26,112 nt of DNA from Bordetella parapertussis (GTDB lineage: Bacteria > Pseudomonadota > Gammaproteobacteria > Burkholderiales > Burkholderiaceae_B). A program made the position numbers and the translations under genes. The notes under the pieces were generated by a model that did no database searches, was not told the origin of the DNA, and saw only the letters and a program-made list of their open reading frames with translations. The stretch spans positions 1 to 26,112 of the forward strand of contig CAMBZR010000044.1 of assembly GCA_945872285.1 (NCBI GenBank). The letters are read 5' to 3'. Of the stretch, positions 15,977 through 25,227 are shown piece after piece (the first letter of the stretch is position 1; each line of letters opens with the position of its first letter).

Positions 15977-18900
15977 TTAAGCCGCTTCGGCTGCAAGCTG
16001 CAGAGCCGAGTCGATATCAACTGCCACAATTCTTGAGACACCCTGTTCTTGCATAGTGACGCCAATCAGTTGCCGTGCCATCTGCATGGCGATCTTGTTG
16101 TGCGAGATAAACAGAAACTGCGTGTGCTCTGCCATGCTGCCAACCAAACTAGCATACCGCTCAGTATTGGCGTCATCAAGCGGCGCGTCAACCTCATCGA
16201 GCAAACAAAACGGCGCTGGGTTGAGTTTAAACAACGCAAAGACCAGCGCGGTCGCAGTAAGCGCTTTTTCGCCCCCCGACAGCAGATGAATCGAGGTAGT
16301 GCGTTTTCCGGGTGGCTGAGCCATGACTTGCACACCGGCGTCTAAGATCTCGTCGCCCGTCATGATTAAGCGCGCCTCGCCTCCGCCAAAAAGCTTGGGA
16401 AACAACTCGCCAAAGTGCGTATTGACCTCGTTAAAGGTGTTTTGCAACAAATCACGGGTTTCACGATCAATCTTATGAATCGCGTCTTCGAGGGTGTTGA
16501 TAGCTGTTTGCAGATCCAAAAACTGCGCATCAAGATAGCTTTTGCGTTCACGCGACTCGTTGAGTTCGTCTAGCGCCGCCAAATTTACTGATCCCAGACT
16601 TTCAATTTTTTTAGTGATGCGTTGAACTTCAGTTTGCAGCCAGGCCGGGCGCGACCACTCTTGGGGTTGATCAGCCAGCGAGGCCTGCACGGCCGCGCGG
16701 TCGACCTGGCGCTCGTTGAGTTGCTCTGCAAATTGTTCGGCCGCCAAACGAGCCGCTTGCTCTTGTAACTGCAACTGCATAATCCGTTCGCGACGCGGTT
16801 CGAGAGACCGCTCAAGCGTCAGACGCTCTTCGTCAGCCTCGCGTAGCTGGGCGGCCAACGTATCCATCTCGATGCGCGCCAGGCCCAGAACCTCTTCGCG
16901 CTCCGCTCTCAATTCGAGGGTGTCTTGTAAGCCCGCTTCGGCCGCGGCGGCATCCAGCGTGGTGAGCTCGGCCTCAAGGCTTAGCAGCTCTTGTTGCGCC
17001 CGAGTGTTTTGTTCGGTGGCGAGTTGCAAGTTACGTTGCAGCTCAGCGATACGAGACCGAATCCCGCGTTCGTTAAATTCAGCCTCTTGCGCACCGCGTT
17101 CTTGATCACGCAGGCGATTGCGCGCAGTGTCGGCTTCGTCAGCTAGGGCTTCGCCCGCAAGCTCGGCCTCAGAGTAAACCTCTTGCAAGGCAGCGATCTC
17201 GGTATCGAGTTCTTCGAAACGCGTCTCGGCCCCAAGCTTAGTGGCCGTTAACTCTTCTTGTTGCGAAGCCACCTCGGCCAGATCTTGTTCGAGTCGGCCC
17301 GAGCGCGCACGGGTTTGCTCAACTTGCTGCTGCAAGCGCGTATGTTCAAGTTGCAAATCATGCAGGCGACGGGTGACTTCGCCCACCCGCTGGCGCAGCG
17401 GTGGTAAGGCCTGCGAAACCTGCTGCCAGGCGGACTCTGCCCGCGCGACTGCCGAGCGCGACTGGTCAGCGATCAGCTGCCGTGCTTTGATTTCGCGCTG
17501 CAGATTTTCGATCTCTTGCTGGCGCGCTAACAGACCCGCCTGCTCGGAATCTGGTGCATAAAAGCGCACGCTGTGCGCATCGACCAAATGCCCGCCTTGC
17601 ACCACCAGCAAAGCGCCCGCTGCAAGCGAGGCGCGTTGCGCCAAGGCCTCGGTCATATCTTTGGCGATAAAAACGTGCCCGAGCCAAGACTGCAACAGCG
17701 TGCGCAGTTCGGGGTCACTGATGCGCAACAAGGTCGTCAACGGGGTGAGCCCAGCGGGCGCGGGCGCAGCTGCAGCGGCCACAGGTAGCTGATAAAACGC
17801 CAAACGTGCTGGAGGAGCGTCAGCCGCGAAGGCACGCGCCCAATCTAAGTTACGCACCTCAAGGCCGGTCATGCGTTCGTTGAGCACGGCCTCGATCGCG
17901 GTCTCCCAACCGGGTTCGACCTGGATCTTTTGCCATAAACGACCCAGAGTCGTCAATTCATGCTTAGCCAGCCAAGGCTCAAGCGCGCCCTTCTTTTGTA
18001 CATCTTCTTGCAGTCGTACCAACGCCGATAAGCGAGCATCTAAGCGCGCCAGAGCCTGGGCCTCGGCTAAGGCGGTTTGCTGCGCCTGATTGCGTTGCGT
18101 GTCGGCCTGCGGCAAACGATCTTCGAGTTCGACGAGTTTGGCTTGTGACTCGTCGAGCAGCTCTTCAGAAGACACTTTATCACCCGTGAGTTGACCGAGT
18201 TTGGCTAAGTCTGGCGACTCAACGCCTTTGAGTTCTTGCGTCAAGCGCTCGCGGCGCAGTTCAAGTGCCTGCAGTTGCCGGTCAGCGTCGCGCTGCGCTT
18301 GTGCGGCAAGTGCCAGACTTTGTTCAACCCGAGCAAGATTCACGCGTAACTCTTCGCGTGCAGAAGCCGCCTCGCGCACGCGCGTCTCGATCTCGGGCAA
18401 ACCGGCCTGAGCGACCAACGCCAGTTCTCGTGCTTGCTCAGCGCGCGCAGCGCTGGTCGCGAGTTCGTCTTCGCCATCCAGAATTTGCTGCTGACAATGC
18501 TCGCGCTGGGATTCCCATTCGGTAATTTGCACTTGCAATTGCGCGCGCCGTGTTTGCACCCGGTTGCGAGACTCGACCACGTGTCGGATCTCGGCCTCGA
18601 GGCTGCTGACTTTTGCGTTGGCTTCGTACAAGGCACCCTGCGCGGCATGCACCGCGTCACCTGCCGCATAGTGGGCTTGACGGCGTGACTCTAACGCGGC
18701 TTCGCTTGCCCTTAAACCAGCGGTAGAGGCCTCGAGCTCGGTGTGCGCGCGTTCGATATTTTGTTGCGCCGCCTCACGCTCTTTTTGAGCGGCGGCCTCT
18801 TTGAGAAACCACAGGGCGGCTTGCTTGGCCTCACCTTCGGTTTGCAAGCCACGATATTCGCGTGCGACTTCGGCCTGACCCTCAAGTTTTTCGAGTTGCG

Positions 18901-19507
18901 AACCAAGTTCACGCAAAATGTCTTCGACCCGGACTAGATTTTCGCGTGTGTCAGACAAGCGGTTTTCGGTTTCGCGACGGCGCTCTTTGTAGCGCGAGAC
19001 GCCAGCGGCCTCTTCGAGATACACACGCAACTCTTCTGGCTTGGCCTCGATCAGGCGATTGATCATGCCCTGACCAATAATGGCGTAGCCACGCGAACCT
19101 AACCCGGTGCCCAGAAAAATATCGTACACGTCGCGACGGCGCACTTGCTGATTATTAATAAAGTAACTACTGGTGCCATCACGGGTTAAAACTCGACGCA
19201 CGGCGATTTCGCCATAACTCGCCCACTGCCCGGTGGCGCGACCGTCGGCGTTATCAAATACCAATTCGACCGAGGCCCGCGCAGAGGCTTTGCGTTGGCT
19301 TGAACCGCTAAAAATCACGTCTTGCATCGACTCGCCACGCAGCTCAGAGGCGCGACTTTCGCCCATGACCCAGCGTACGGCATCGATGATGTTCGATTTG
19401 CCGCAACCATTTGGGCCCACCACGCCGACTAACTGACTAGGGGTCGGGATCACGGTCGGATCGACAAAGGATTTGAAGCCGGCAAGTTTGATCTGAGTCA
19501 GGCGCAC
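15977..19507 (-). CDS. smc: chromosome segregation protein SMC
   Basis: Condensin ATPase of 1176 residues that organises and segregates the chromosome. The Walker A GPNGCGKS is at 31-38, followed by a long coiled coil, a hinge domain at about 510-655 (ALEPWLAKHELTTLG onward), the returning coiled coil, the ABC signature LLSGGEKALTA at about 1075, Walker B LLDEVDAP at 1102-1109 and a switch His in ISHNK. I choose the GTG at 19507 because it gives MRLTQIKLAGFKSFVDPT, the usual start in this group. An upstream TTG would add five residues (MCPSI). Neither has an obvious ribosome-binding site. No scpA/scpB genes lie beside it; zipA-like and ligA follow on the same strand. Confidence 0.97.
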   Translation of the reverse strand: MRLTQIKLAGFKSFVDPTVIPTPSQLVGVVGPNGCGKSNIIDAVRWVMGESRASELRGESMQDVIFSGSSQRKASARASVELVFDNADGRATGQWASYGEIAVRRVLTRDGTSSYFINNQQVRRRDVYDIFLGTGLGSRGYAIIGQGMINRLIEAKPEELRVYLEEAAGVSRYKERRRETENRLSDTRENLVRVEDILRELGSQLEKLEGQAEVAREYRGLQTEGEAKQAALWFLKEAAAQKEREAAQQNIERAHTELEASTAGLRASEAALESRRQAHYAAGDAVHAAQGALYEANAKVSSLEAEIRHVVESRNRVQTRRAQLQVQITEWESQREHCQQQILDGEDELATSAARAEQARELALVAQAGLPEIETRVREAASAREELRVNLARVEQSLALAAQAQRDADRQLQALELRRERLTQELKGVESPDLAKLGQLTGDKVSSEELLDESQAKLVELEDRLPQADTQRNQAQQTALAEAQALARLDARLSALVRLQEDVQKKGALEPWLAKHELTTLGRLWQKIQVEPGWETAIEAVLNERMTGLEVRNLDWARAFAADAPPARLAFYQLPVAAAAAPAPAGLTPLTTLLRISDPELRTLLQSWLGHVFIAKDMTEALAQRASLAAGALLVVQGGHLVDAHSVRFYAPDSEQAGLLARQQEIENLQREIKARQLIADQSRSAVARAESAWQQVSQALPPLRQRVGEVTRRLHDLQLEHTRLQQQVEQTRARSGRLEQDLAEVASQQEELTATKLGAETRFEELDTEIAALQEVYSEAELAGEALADEADTARNRLRDQERGAQEAEFNERGIRSRIAELQRNLQLATEQNTRAQQELLSLEAELTTLDAAAAEAGLQDTLELRAEREEVLGLARIEMDTLAAQLREADEERLTLERSLEPRRERIMQLQLQEQAARLAAEQFAEQLNERQVDRAAVQASLADQPQEWSRPAWLQTEVQRITKKIESLGSVNLAALDELNESRERKSYLDAQFLDLQTAINTLEDAIHKIDRETRDLLQNTFNEVNTHFGELFPKLFGGGEARLIMTGDEILDAGVQVMAQPPGKRTTSIHLLSGGEKALTATALVFALFKLNPAPFCLLDEVDAPLDDANTERYASLVGSMAEHTQFLFISHNKIAMQMARQLIGVTMQEQGVSRIVAVDIDSALQLAAEAA

Positions 19508-19786
19508 AATAGATGGACACAATAGGGAAGTTGAATACCCCCGATCATAACGCAGCCTGAGAGCAATTTAGCCTTATAAAAGGGTAGGTAAAGCCCGAGC
19601 TCTGACCGCGAGCGAACCAAGGGCAATCCCTCATTCACTTTTCTTGCAAAATCCCGCACAGTGACCTGCTTTCGCTGCGCCCAGATACTGACCCCACTCG
19701 GTATACTCCGCACAGAGAGACAGGGCGAACGCGGCCCTTAAACGCCCAGAATTCTCGATTGAACCCTTTTTAAAAGAAGCACCACT
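19508..19786. promoter_or_regulatory. divergent promoter region between smc and lplT copy 2
   Basis: About 280 bp without a convincing gene. For smc, TATGAT on the minus strand (19549-19544) is a reasonable -10 with a leader of about 30 bases, but the -35 position is poor. For lplT, TATACT near 19703-19708 is a possible -10, also without a good -35. A short minus-strand frame here has no family features. No RNA gene or clear terminator is visible. Confidence 0.35.
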
Positions 19787-21121
19787 TTGAACAGAGGCTT
19801 TTATACGGTCATGGCGGCGCAGGCGCTGTCATCGCTTGCTGACAATGCGCTTTTTATCGCTGCAATCGCACTGATTCAACAGCTTCAGGGGCCCGACTGG
19901 ATGGCGCCCATGATGAAGTGGTGGTTCGCAGCCTCTTACGTCTTGCTCGCCGCGTTTGTCGGGGCGATTTCGGACTCGTACCCCAAAGGCCGAGTCATGT
20001 TTGTGACCAACGCCATCAAGGTCAGTGGCTGCGTGCTGATGTTTTGTTACGCCTTTTTGGGTTTGTCGGCGGGTGCGCAGGTCAACCTGGTGTGCGTGGC
20101 CTACGCGGTGGTCGGAATTGGCGCAGCCGCCTACTCGCCCGCCAAGTACGGAATCGTCACTGAAATGCTGCCCCCCTTACAGCTTGTTAAGGGCAACAGC
20201 TGGATCGAAGGCCTGACGATCTTATCCATTATTTTGGGCACTCTAGTTGGGGGCGTGCTCGTTTCGCCAGGCGTATCGGCCTGGTTACTCTCACATCCTT
20301 GGCTGCATAGCGTCGTGTCGACCCCCGCTGAGGCCGCTATTTTGGTCATCGGCTTGGTGTACGCTGCTGCCGCGATTTGCACGCTGATGATTCCAAAAAC
20401 CAATATCCAATATCCCAAACAGCAAAAGAACCCGCTGGCACTGATGACGGCTTTTTGGGGCTATGTTCGCATCCTCTGGAAAGACAAACTCGGGCAAATT
20501 TCACTGGCAGTCACCACCTTGTTTTGGGGTGCGGGTGCCACGCTGCAATTGTTGGTCATTGAATGGGGCCGCAGCCATCTGGGCTACCGGCTCGATCAGG
20601 CCTCGATCTTAATGGGGGTGACTGCCATTGGCACCATTTTTGGGGCCATGCTCGCTAGCCGAGTCACCCTGCCGCGCGCGTTAACGGTGCTGCCCTTGGG
20701 CGTGGGCATGGGATTTATCGTGCTCTTAATGCCCTTTGTGCAGTCGTCTTGGACAATCCATATTTTGGGGGTTGATTTGCCGTGGGCCGCCTATTTTTTG
20801 CTGATTTTAATTGGCTTAACGTCGGGCTACTTTGTGGTGCCCATGAACGCTTTGCTACAGCACCGCGGCCATGTTTTGCTTTCTGCAGGGCATTCAATCG
20901 CAGTTCAAAACTTCAATGAACAGCTCAATATCTTGCTGATGGTAGCGATTTATACGCTATTGCTTTGGCTGAATTTTTCGATTAGCTTCATCATCGCAAT
21001 CTTCGGAACGCTGGTGGCAAGCCTGATGCTGGTGCTGATGCGTTGGAACCAGCTCAACCTCAAGCGCAACCCTGGCCTGTTAGATGAAATCGGTCAGGAA
21101 GGACACGGCAAAGCGCTTTGA
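19787..21121 (+). CDS. lplT: lysophospholipid transporter LplT, copy 2
   Basis: Paralogue of the LplT beside psd, with 444 residues and the same landmarks: NRGFY, LSSLADNALFIAA, SDSYPKGRVM, SPAKYGIVTEMLPP, LFWGAGATLQL, VPMNALLQHRGH and VQNFNEQLNIL. By hand count 45 of the first 60 residues are identical to copy 1. It carries about 11 extra residues in a periplasmic/helix-edge segment (IHILGVDLPW) late in the protein. The start is a TTG after AAAAGAAG; alignment with copy 1 at the first residue supports it. It is monocistronic, divergent from smc, and faces the uracil-DNA glycosylase gene across 71 bp with no clear terminator. Linkage to udg/tsaB/rimI suggests this is the ancestral-locus copy. 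Confidence 0.91.
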   Translation: MNRGFYTVMAAQALSSLADNALFIAAIALIQQLQGPDWMAPMMKWWFAASYVLLAAFVGAISDSYPKGRVMFVTNAIKVSGCVLMFCYAFLGLSAGAQVNLVCVAYAVVGIGAAAYSPAKYGIVTEMLPPLQLVKGNSWIEGLTILSIILGTLVGGVLVSPGVSAWLLSHPWLHSVVSTPAEAAILVIGLVYAAAAICTLMIPKTNIQYPKQQKNPLALMTAFWGYVRILWKDKLGQISLAVTTLFWGAGATLQLLVIEWGRSHLGYRLDQASILMGVTAIGTIFGAMLASRVTLPRALTVLPLGVGMGFIVLLMPFVQSSWTIHILGVDLPWAAYFLLILIGLTSGYFVVPMNALLQHRGHVLLSAGHSIAVQNFNEQLNILLMVAIYTLLLWLNFSISFIIAIFGTLVASLMLVLMRWNQLNLKRNPGLLDEIGQEGHGKAL

Positions 21122-21192
21122 ATTCTGCAGGTAAGCACAGTGCAGGCGAGCGCTTCACAGGCACGCACGCAGCAAGCAAACACGCAGCGCGA

Positions 21193-22029
21193 CTAGCGCA
21201 GCGAACGCAGCTGTTGCAGATCTTGCCAGGCTGCGGCTTTATCTGCAGGGTGATTCAGCAGGTGCCCGGTATGGTAACTCGCCACTAAGGCAATGCGTTG
21301 ACCGCCCACCTCAAGGTGATGTACTCGTCCGCGCAAATTTTGCAAGGGCTCATCCGTGTTCAAAAGCGATTGCGCCACGTCGCGCCCCAGCGCCAAAATA
21401 CTAAAGGGTCGCACCAACTCGAACTGGCGCAGCAAATAAGGTTTGCACGCCGCAAGTTCTTCGGGTTGTGGGCGTCGGTTACCCGGCGGACGGCATTTGA
21501 CCAGATTGGCCAAATACACATCGCGGGTGCGAGCACGGCCAATCGCCGCTAACATTTGGTCAAGCAGCGCACCAGACTCGGTCAGAAATGGTAAGCCTTT
21601 GCGGTCTTCTTGTTCGCCCGGACCTTCACCAACCACCATCACAGCGGGTTGCGTCACGCCCTGACCCATCACAATCTGTTCACGCTCACGGCACAGCCCG
21701 CAAGCCTGGCAAGCGCTGGCGACTAACGTCAACGCTTGAAGGTCGGTTGCGGCACCGGCCGCTGCCGTTGTCAGTGCCGTCATTGCAGTGATCGCTATTG
21801 CGCTAACGGGGGCTGCGACCTGCTGATGTTGTGACGCCGCGCCACGAGGCGAGGCACGAACCGGTGCGGCTGCAGGTGCAGCTGCGCCAAGTACCTCAGT
21901 GCCGCGCACAGGCGCGGCCACCGCGCGCGTATCGCCCGGCAGCCAAGGCTTATCTACGCCTAACTCACGCAACCACGCCAGCTGTAAAGCCGAGTATTGC
22001 AAGGGTTTCGGATCGGGACTTGGCGTCAT
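21193..22029 (-). CDS. udg: uracil-DNA glycosylase, family 4 (Fe-S type)
   Basis: Removes uracil from DNA to start base-excision repair. In the 278-residue form, the Fe-S cysteines are in CQACGLC (Cys107, 110, 113), Cys179 (VKCRPPGNR) and Cys195 (ACKPYL). Motif A is GEGPGEQED at 134-142. The second catalytic motif reads SYHTGHLL (251-258), whereas the family normally has a His-Pro, as in YHPAYLL. The N terminus (to about 100) is a long Ala/Pro-rich linker preceded by a short conserved LQLAWLRELGVDKPW helix. I choose the ATG at 22029; a TTG six codons upstream is the alternative. It follows tsaB-rimI closely on the same strand, so the two are probably co-transcribed. Confidence 0.9.
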   Translation of the reverse strand: MTPSPDPKPLQYSALQLAWLRELGVDKPWLPGDTRAVAAPVRGTEVLGAAAPAAAPVRASPRGAASQHQQVAAPVSAIAITAMTALTTAAAGAATDLQALTLVASACQACGLCREREQIVMGQGVTQPAVMVVGEGPGEQEDRKGLPFLTESGALLDQMLAAIGRARTRDVYLANLVKCRPPGNRRPQPEELAACKPYLLRQFELVRPFSILALGRDVAQSLLNTDEPLQNLRGRVHHLEVGGQRIALVASYHTGHLLNHPADKAAAWQDLQQLRSLR

Positions 22030-22053
22030 ACCGTCGCTTGAGCTCAAAAGTGA

Positions 22054-23280
22054 TTAAGAGTGATTAAACGTTTTTTTTAACACAAAGGCATCTTCGCGCC
22101 CGCCACGGCCAGCGGGGTAATAGTCACGTCGTACGCTTAGCTGATTAAAACCTTCATGGGTATAAAAAGCCAGTGCAGAGATATTCGAGGGTCTGACCTC
22201 AAGCAGCAACCCCTCGGCACCACGTGCCTGCGCGCTGTGCGCGATCTGTGCCAGAAGTTGTCGGGCATAGCCGCGACGCTGGTGATCGGGCGCTACGGCA
22301 AGCACCAAAATATGCGTCACATCAGGCGCGGCCATCGCGATACAAAACCCCAACAGCTCACCTGCTTGGCGCAAAATCCAGGCTTCATAGCCTGCTGCTA
22401 GCGCGTCTTCAAAATTTTTAAGCGACCACGGAAACGACTGCACCGCGCGCTCAAGTTCGAGAATCTCCGGCAAATCGGCGGCGGTAAGCGGTACCAGCGC
22501 GGCAGAACTGGGCTGCAAGGCGCGCGGATTGCCGCCCTCGCCTAACGCCCGTTCGGCCACTGTGAACGCCACGCGGTCACGCAAATAAAGCGGTGCAGCG
22601 TGGTCGGGCAGCACGCTTTGGCCGGCATGCCACGCTCGCAACGCCAAGTCAGCCACCGCCCGCGCGGTCGGGCGTGCCTGAAGATCATCGGCCTGACAGG
22701 CGGGCGGCAAATTCGACGTCGTCAGGGGCAAACGCCAGCCCTCACCCACATAACAAAGCCCCTGCGCCGCTGGCGCGCGGTCTTGCCAGAGCGCCAGCCG
22801 CTGCGCAATGAAAGCCGGCACAAGCTGCGCAGCGAGCAACACCGGGGGCTGTAACAGCGTCAACCCCTGCTCGGCCTCGTCAAAGTAGGCTGCAAAATAC
22901 ACTTCGTCCATCCGGGCATCAAGGGCCGCTAAGATCAAGTGTTGGGCCCGGCGCTGCGCCGCCTGCGCGGCAACCGCCGCCAAGGCTCCGACTGGAATCA
23001 GAGGTATTTGCAGCGCTAACCCCATGCCTTGCGCCACGCCGCAGGCCACGCGAATGCCGGTAAACGCCCCCGGACCCTGACCAAAAGCCACCGCACTGAG
23101 CGCGCTGCGCGAAACGCCGGCTTCGCGCAACAGAGCGCTTACCAGGGGTAAGAGCTTTGCTGCATGTCCCGCGGCACCCTCAAACTGTCGCTGCACAACC
23201 GTGACAGTCGTGCCTTGTTCACTGAGCAGCGCGACCGAGCAGGTTGTCGTCGAAGTTTCAAGAGCCAAAATATACGTCAT
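22054..23280 (-). CDS. tsaB-rimI: fused TsaB / RimI protein
   Basis: One 408-residue frame carries two normally separate proteins. Residues 1 to about 245 are TsaB: ILALETSTTTCSVAL at 4-18, GQGPGAFTGIRVACGVAQG at 68-85, and the closing LYLRDRVAFT at 231-240. TsaB partners TsaD and TsaE in making the tRNA modification t6A37. Residues from about 262 are a GNAT acetyltransferase of the RimI type (LTAADLPEILELERAV, PWS, the acetyl-CoA loop VAPDHQRRGYARQLL at 329-343, and EVRPSNISALAFYTHEGF), which acetylates the N-terminal Ala of ribosomal protein S18. About 20 linker residues (GEGGNPRALQPSS) join them. No stop or frameshift is seen at the junction. The ATG start matches TsaB. Confidence 0.93.
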   Translation of the reverse strand: MTYILALETSTTTCSVALLSEQGTTVTVVQRQFEGAAGHAAKLLPLVSALLREAGVSRSALSAVAFGQGPGAFTGIRVACGVAQGMGLALQIPLIPVGALAAVAAQAAQRRAQHLILAALDARMDEVYFAAYFDEAEQGLTLLQPPVLLAAQLVPAFIAQRLALWQDRAPAAQGLCYVGEGWRLPLTTSNLPPACQADDLQARPTARAVADLALRAWHAGQSVLPDHAAPLYLRDRVAFTVAERALGEGGNPRALQPSSAALVPLTAADLPEILELERAVQSFPWSLKNFEDALAAGYEAWILRQAGELLGFCIAMAAPDVTHILVLAVAPDHQRRGYARQLLAQIAHSAQARGAEGLLLEVRPSNISALAFYTHEGFNQLSVRRDYYPAGRGGREDAFVLKKTFNHS

Positions 23281-23383
23281 GCAGGCATTGTATTAGCTTG
23301 CGGGCGAAGGTGTGGTCAGCGTCTGAGGGCAGGCATGGAAATAGATTTTTGCGCTAACCTTAGGCAAACAAGACGGAGACTGT

Positions 23384-24187
23384 ATGCAAGCCATCCCTGA
23401 GAACCCGCCACCCTTGCTTGAGGTCCAGGGCGTGACCCTGCAATACAAAACCACCGAACATCTGGTGACTGCGACGTATCGCGTGGATTTTCAAGTATTG
23501 AAGTCCGATCGCTTTGTCGTGCTTGGCCCGTCTGGCTGTGGCAAATCGTCATTGCTTAAGGCCGTGGGGGGCTATATGCCCGCGAGCGAAGGATCGATCA
23601 GGCTCAAAGGCGTTCCTGTCACCAAGCCAGGCCCGGATCGAATGATGGTGTTTCAAGAGTTTGATCAGCTCTTGCCCTGGAAAACCGTGCTTGAGAACGT
23701 GATGTTTCCGTTAACCGCCAGCGGTACGCTGCGAGGTGTGGCCGCCCGTGAACGCGCCCTGTCTTACATCGACAAAGTGAACCTCTCGGCGTTTGCAGAC
23801 AGCTATCCGCATACGCTTTCGGGCGGCATGAAGCAGCGCGTGTCGATTGCGCGCGGCATGGCCATGGAGCCAGACATCTTGCTGATGGACGAACCCTTTG
23901 CCGCGCTCGACGCGCTCACCCGCCGCAAGATGCAAGATGAGTTGATGCAACTCTGGGACGACACTCAATTCACCGTCTTGTTTGTGACGCATTCGATTCC
24001 AGAGGCCATCCGCCTGGGTAACCGTATTTTGCTGCTGTCCCCGCATCCGGGGCAAGTCAAGGCAGAGCTCAATAGTCTTCCACGGCATCACTCAGACGCG
24101 ATTGCAGAAAAAGAGCTAGAAGAAAAAATTAACGCGATGCTGTTTACGCAACGCGGCAAACCCGAGCAAGAGGTGCAACATGGTTAA
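23384..24187 (+). CDS. ABC transporter ATP-binding protein, nitrate/sulfonate/taurine type
   Basis: Cytoplasmic ATPase of 267 residues in the SsuB/TauB/NrtD group. Walker A GPSGCGKSS is at 48-56, Q-loop Gln91 in VFQEFDQLLPWKTV, the signature LSGGM at 145-149, Walker B LLMDE at 166-170 and the switch His at 203. The THSIPEAIRLGNRILLLS segment and the following PHPGQV are characteristic of this group. GGAG seven bases before the ATG is an excellent ribosome-binding site. The stop overlaps the permease start by eight bases. Possible substrates include sulfonates, taurine, nitrate or pyrimidine precursors; the ATPase alone does not discriminate. Confidence 0.92.
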   Translation: MQAIPENPPPLLEVQGVTLQYKTTEHLVTATYRVDFQVLKSDRFVVLGPSGCGKSSLLKAVGGYMPASEGSIRLKGVPVTKPGPDRMMVFQEFDQLLPWKTVLENVMFPLTASGTLRGVAARERALSYIDKVNLSAFADSYPHTLSGGMKQRVSIARGMAMEPDILLMDEPFAALDALTRRKMQDELMQLWDDTQFTVLFVTHSIPEAIRLGNRILLLSPHPGQVKAELNSLPRHHSDAIAEKELEEKINAMLFTQRGKPEQEVQHG

Positions 24188-25040
24188 CCAGCGTCCCGAA
24201 ATTTATGTGTCGCCCAAGCCCTTTAGCGCGGTGGGTGTCGTTGAAAAACCCCTCTCTTGGTTTGAGCGTCTGGGCAATCACACCGCCTTGCGCCGCATTT
24301 TGTTGTTAATCGCGCTGGCCATCGTCTGGCAGGTTTATGCCACGCATTTGAACAACGAACTTTTGTTTCCGACCTTCCTGGCCACCATGCAGGCGCTAGT
24401 GACCGGCATCGTCTCGGGTGGCCTGCTTGGCAAGGCCTGGACCTCAATCAGCGTCTTGCTCATTGGATATGCCTGCGGCATCGCGTTGGCGGCCTTACTC
24501 ACGGTGTTAGCGATCACCACGCGCCTGGGCACCGACATTCTTGAAACACTCACCGCCATGTTCAACCCGTTGCCCGCAATCGCATTGCTGCCACTGGCCT
24601 TAATCTGGTTTGGCCTGGGCGAAGGCAGCTTAGTCTTTGTCTTGATCCATTCGGTCTTGTGGGCCGTAGCGCTCAACACACACTCGGGCTTTCTGTCGGT
24701 CTCACTGACGCTGCGAATGGTGGGGCGTAACTACGGTCTGACTGGGTTTGCTTACGTGCGAAGCATTTTGATTCCAGCTGCGTTTCCAAGCATTTTGTCA
24801 GGTCTGAAGATGGGCTGGGCCTTTGCTTGGCGAACCCTGATCGCCGCAGAGCTCGTCTTTGGCGTGAGTTCGGGCTCGGGTGGTCTGGGCTGGTTTATTT
24901 ATCAGAATAAAAATTTACTCGAAATCCCCAGCGTATTTGCTGGCTTATTTATGGTGATTTTTATCGGGCTCATCGTCGAAAACTTTGTCTTCAAAGTCAT
25001 CGAGCATGCCACCCTTCGCAAGTGGGGCATGCAAACTTAG
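24180..25040 (+). CDS. ABC transporter permease, nitrate/sulfonate/taurine type
   Basis: Inner-membrane permease of 286 residues (SsuC/TauC family) with about six helices. NPLPAIALLPLALIWFGLGEGS and the coupling loop around GRNYGLTGFAYVRSILIPAAFPSILSGLKMGWAFAWRTLIAAELVFG are diagnostic. AGAGGTG before the ATG and the eight-base overlap with the ATPase show tight coupling. Together the two genes form two-thirds of an importer. The binding protein expected for this family is not within the window: upstream is tsaB-rimI on the other strand, and downstream is a terminator followed by the tnpB element. Confidence 0.92.
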   Translation: MVNQRPEIYVSPKPFSAVGVVEKPLSWFERLGNHTALRRILLLIALAIVWQVYATHLNNELLFPTFLATMQALVTGIVSGGLLGKAWTSISVLLIGYACGIALAALLTVLAITTRLGTDILETLTAMFNPLPAIALLPLALIWFGLGEGSLVFVLIHSVLWAVALNTHSGFLSVSLTLRMVGRNYGLTGFAYVRSILIPAAFPSILSGLKMGWAFAWRTLIAAELVFGVSSGSGGLGWFIYQNKNLLEIPSVFAGLFMVIFIGLIVENFVFKVIEHATLRKWGMQT

Positions 25041-25059
25041 TTTAACCAAATGCGCGGAA

Positions 25060-25083
25060 ATCCTCCCCGTTCAGGGGGAGGAT
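25060..25083. repeat. 9-bp perfect hairpin, possible element-end structure
   Basis: ATCCTCCCC and GGGGAGGAT pair perfectly around a six-base loop (GTTCAG). No T-run follows. IS605-superfamily ends commonly contain subterminal hairpins with similar C-rich/G-rich arms and a following GGATG, so this may be the left end of the tnpB element or a remnant of another copy's end. Confidence 0.5.
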
Positions 25084-25092
25084 GAATAGCGC

Positions 25093-25117
25093 GGACACCG
25101 CAGGTGTCCCTGTTTTT
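25093..25117 (+). terminator. intrinsic terminator after the ABC ATPase-permease genes
   Basis: GGACACC and GGTGTCC form a perfect 7-bp stem around GCA, followed by CTG and TTTTT. It lies about 50 bp after the permease stop on the same strand and is the natural terminator for that pair. It also sits only ten bases from the preceding hairpin, so it could belong to the mobile-element end. Confidence 0.7.
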
Positions 25118-25227
25118 AGCTGATTCAGGTCTGGGCGGTTGTTCGATGTCTTGGTAAACGATCGCGGTAGCGGCTCTGCAGCACACTGTCAACTTCGTCT
25201 TTGTTGAAGGTAGCAAGGCAATATTTC

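Noticed and set aside
16716..17105. Ser/Cys/Arg-rich 129-codon plus-strand frame
   Set aside because: Antisense shadow of the SMC coiled coil; its odd composition comes from complementing Glu/Ala/Leu/Gln codons.
19498..19713. 71-codon minus-strand frame between smc and lplT copy 2
   Set aside because: It overlaps the smc start, shows no family features, and spans what should be promoter DNA.
21122..21192. Possible terminator or repeat between lplT copy 2 and udg
   Set aside because: The stretch is rich in ACGCAG/GCACGC-like words but has neither a regular period nor a stem followed by a T-run.
23281..23383. Possible riboswitch (for example TPP) before the ABC ATPase
   Set aside because: The conserved TPP elements are not present, and the 103-bp leader shows no convincing conserved structure.
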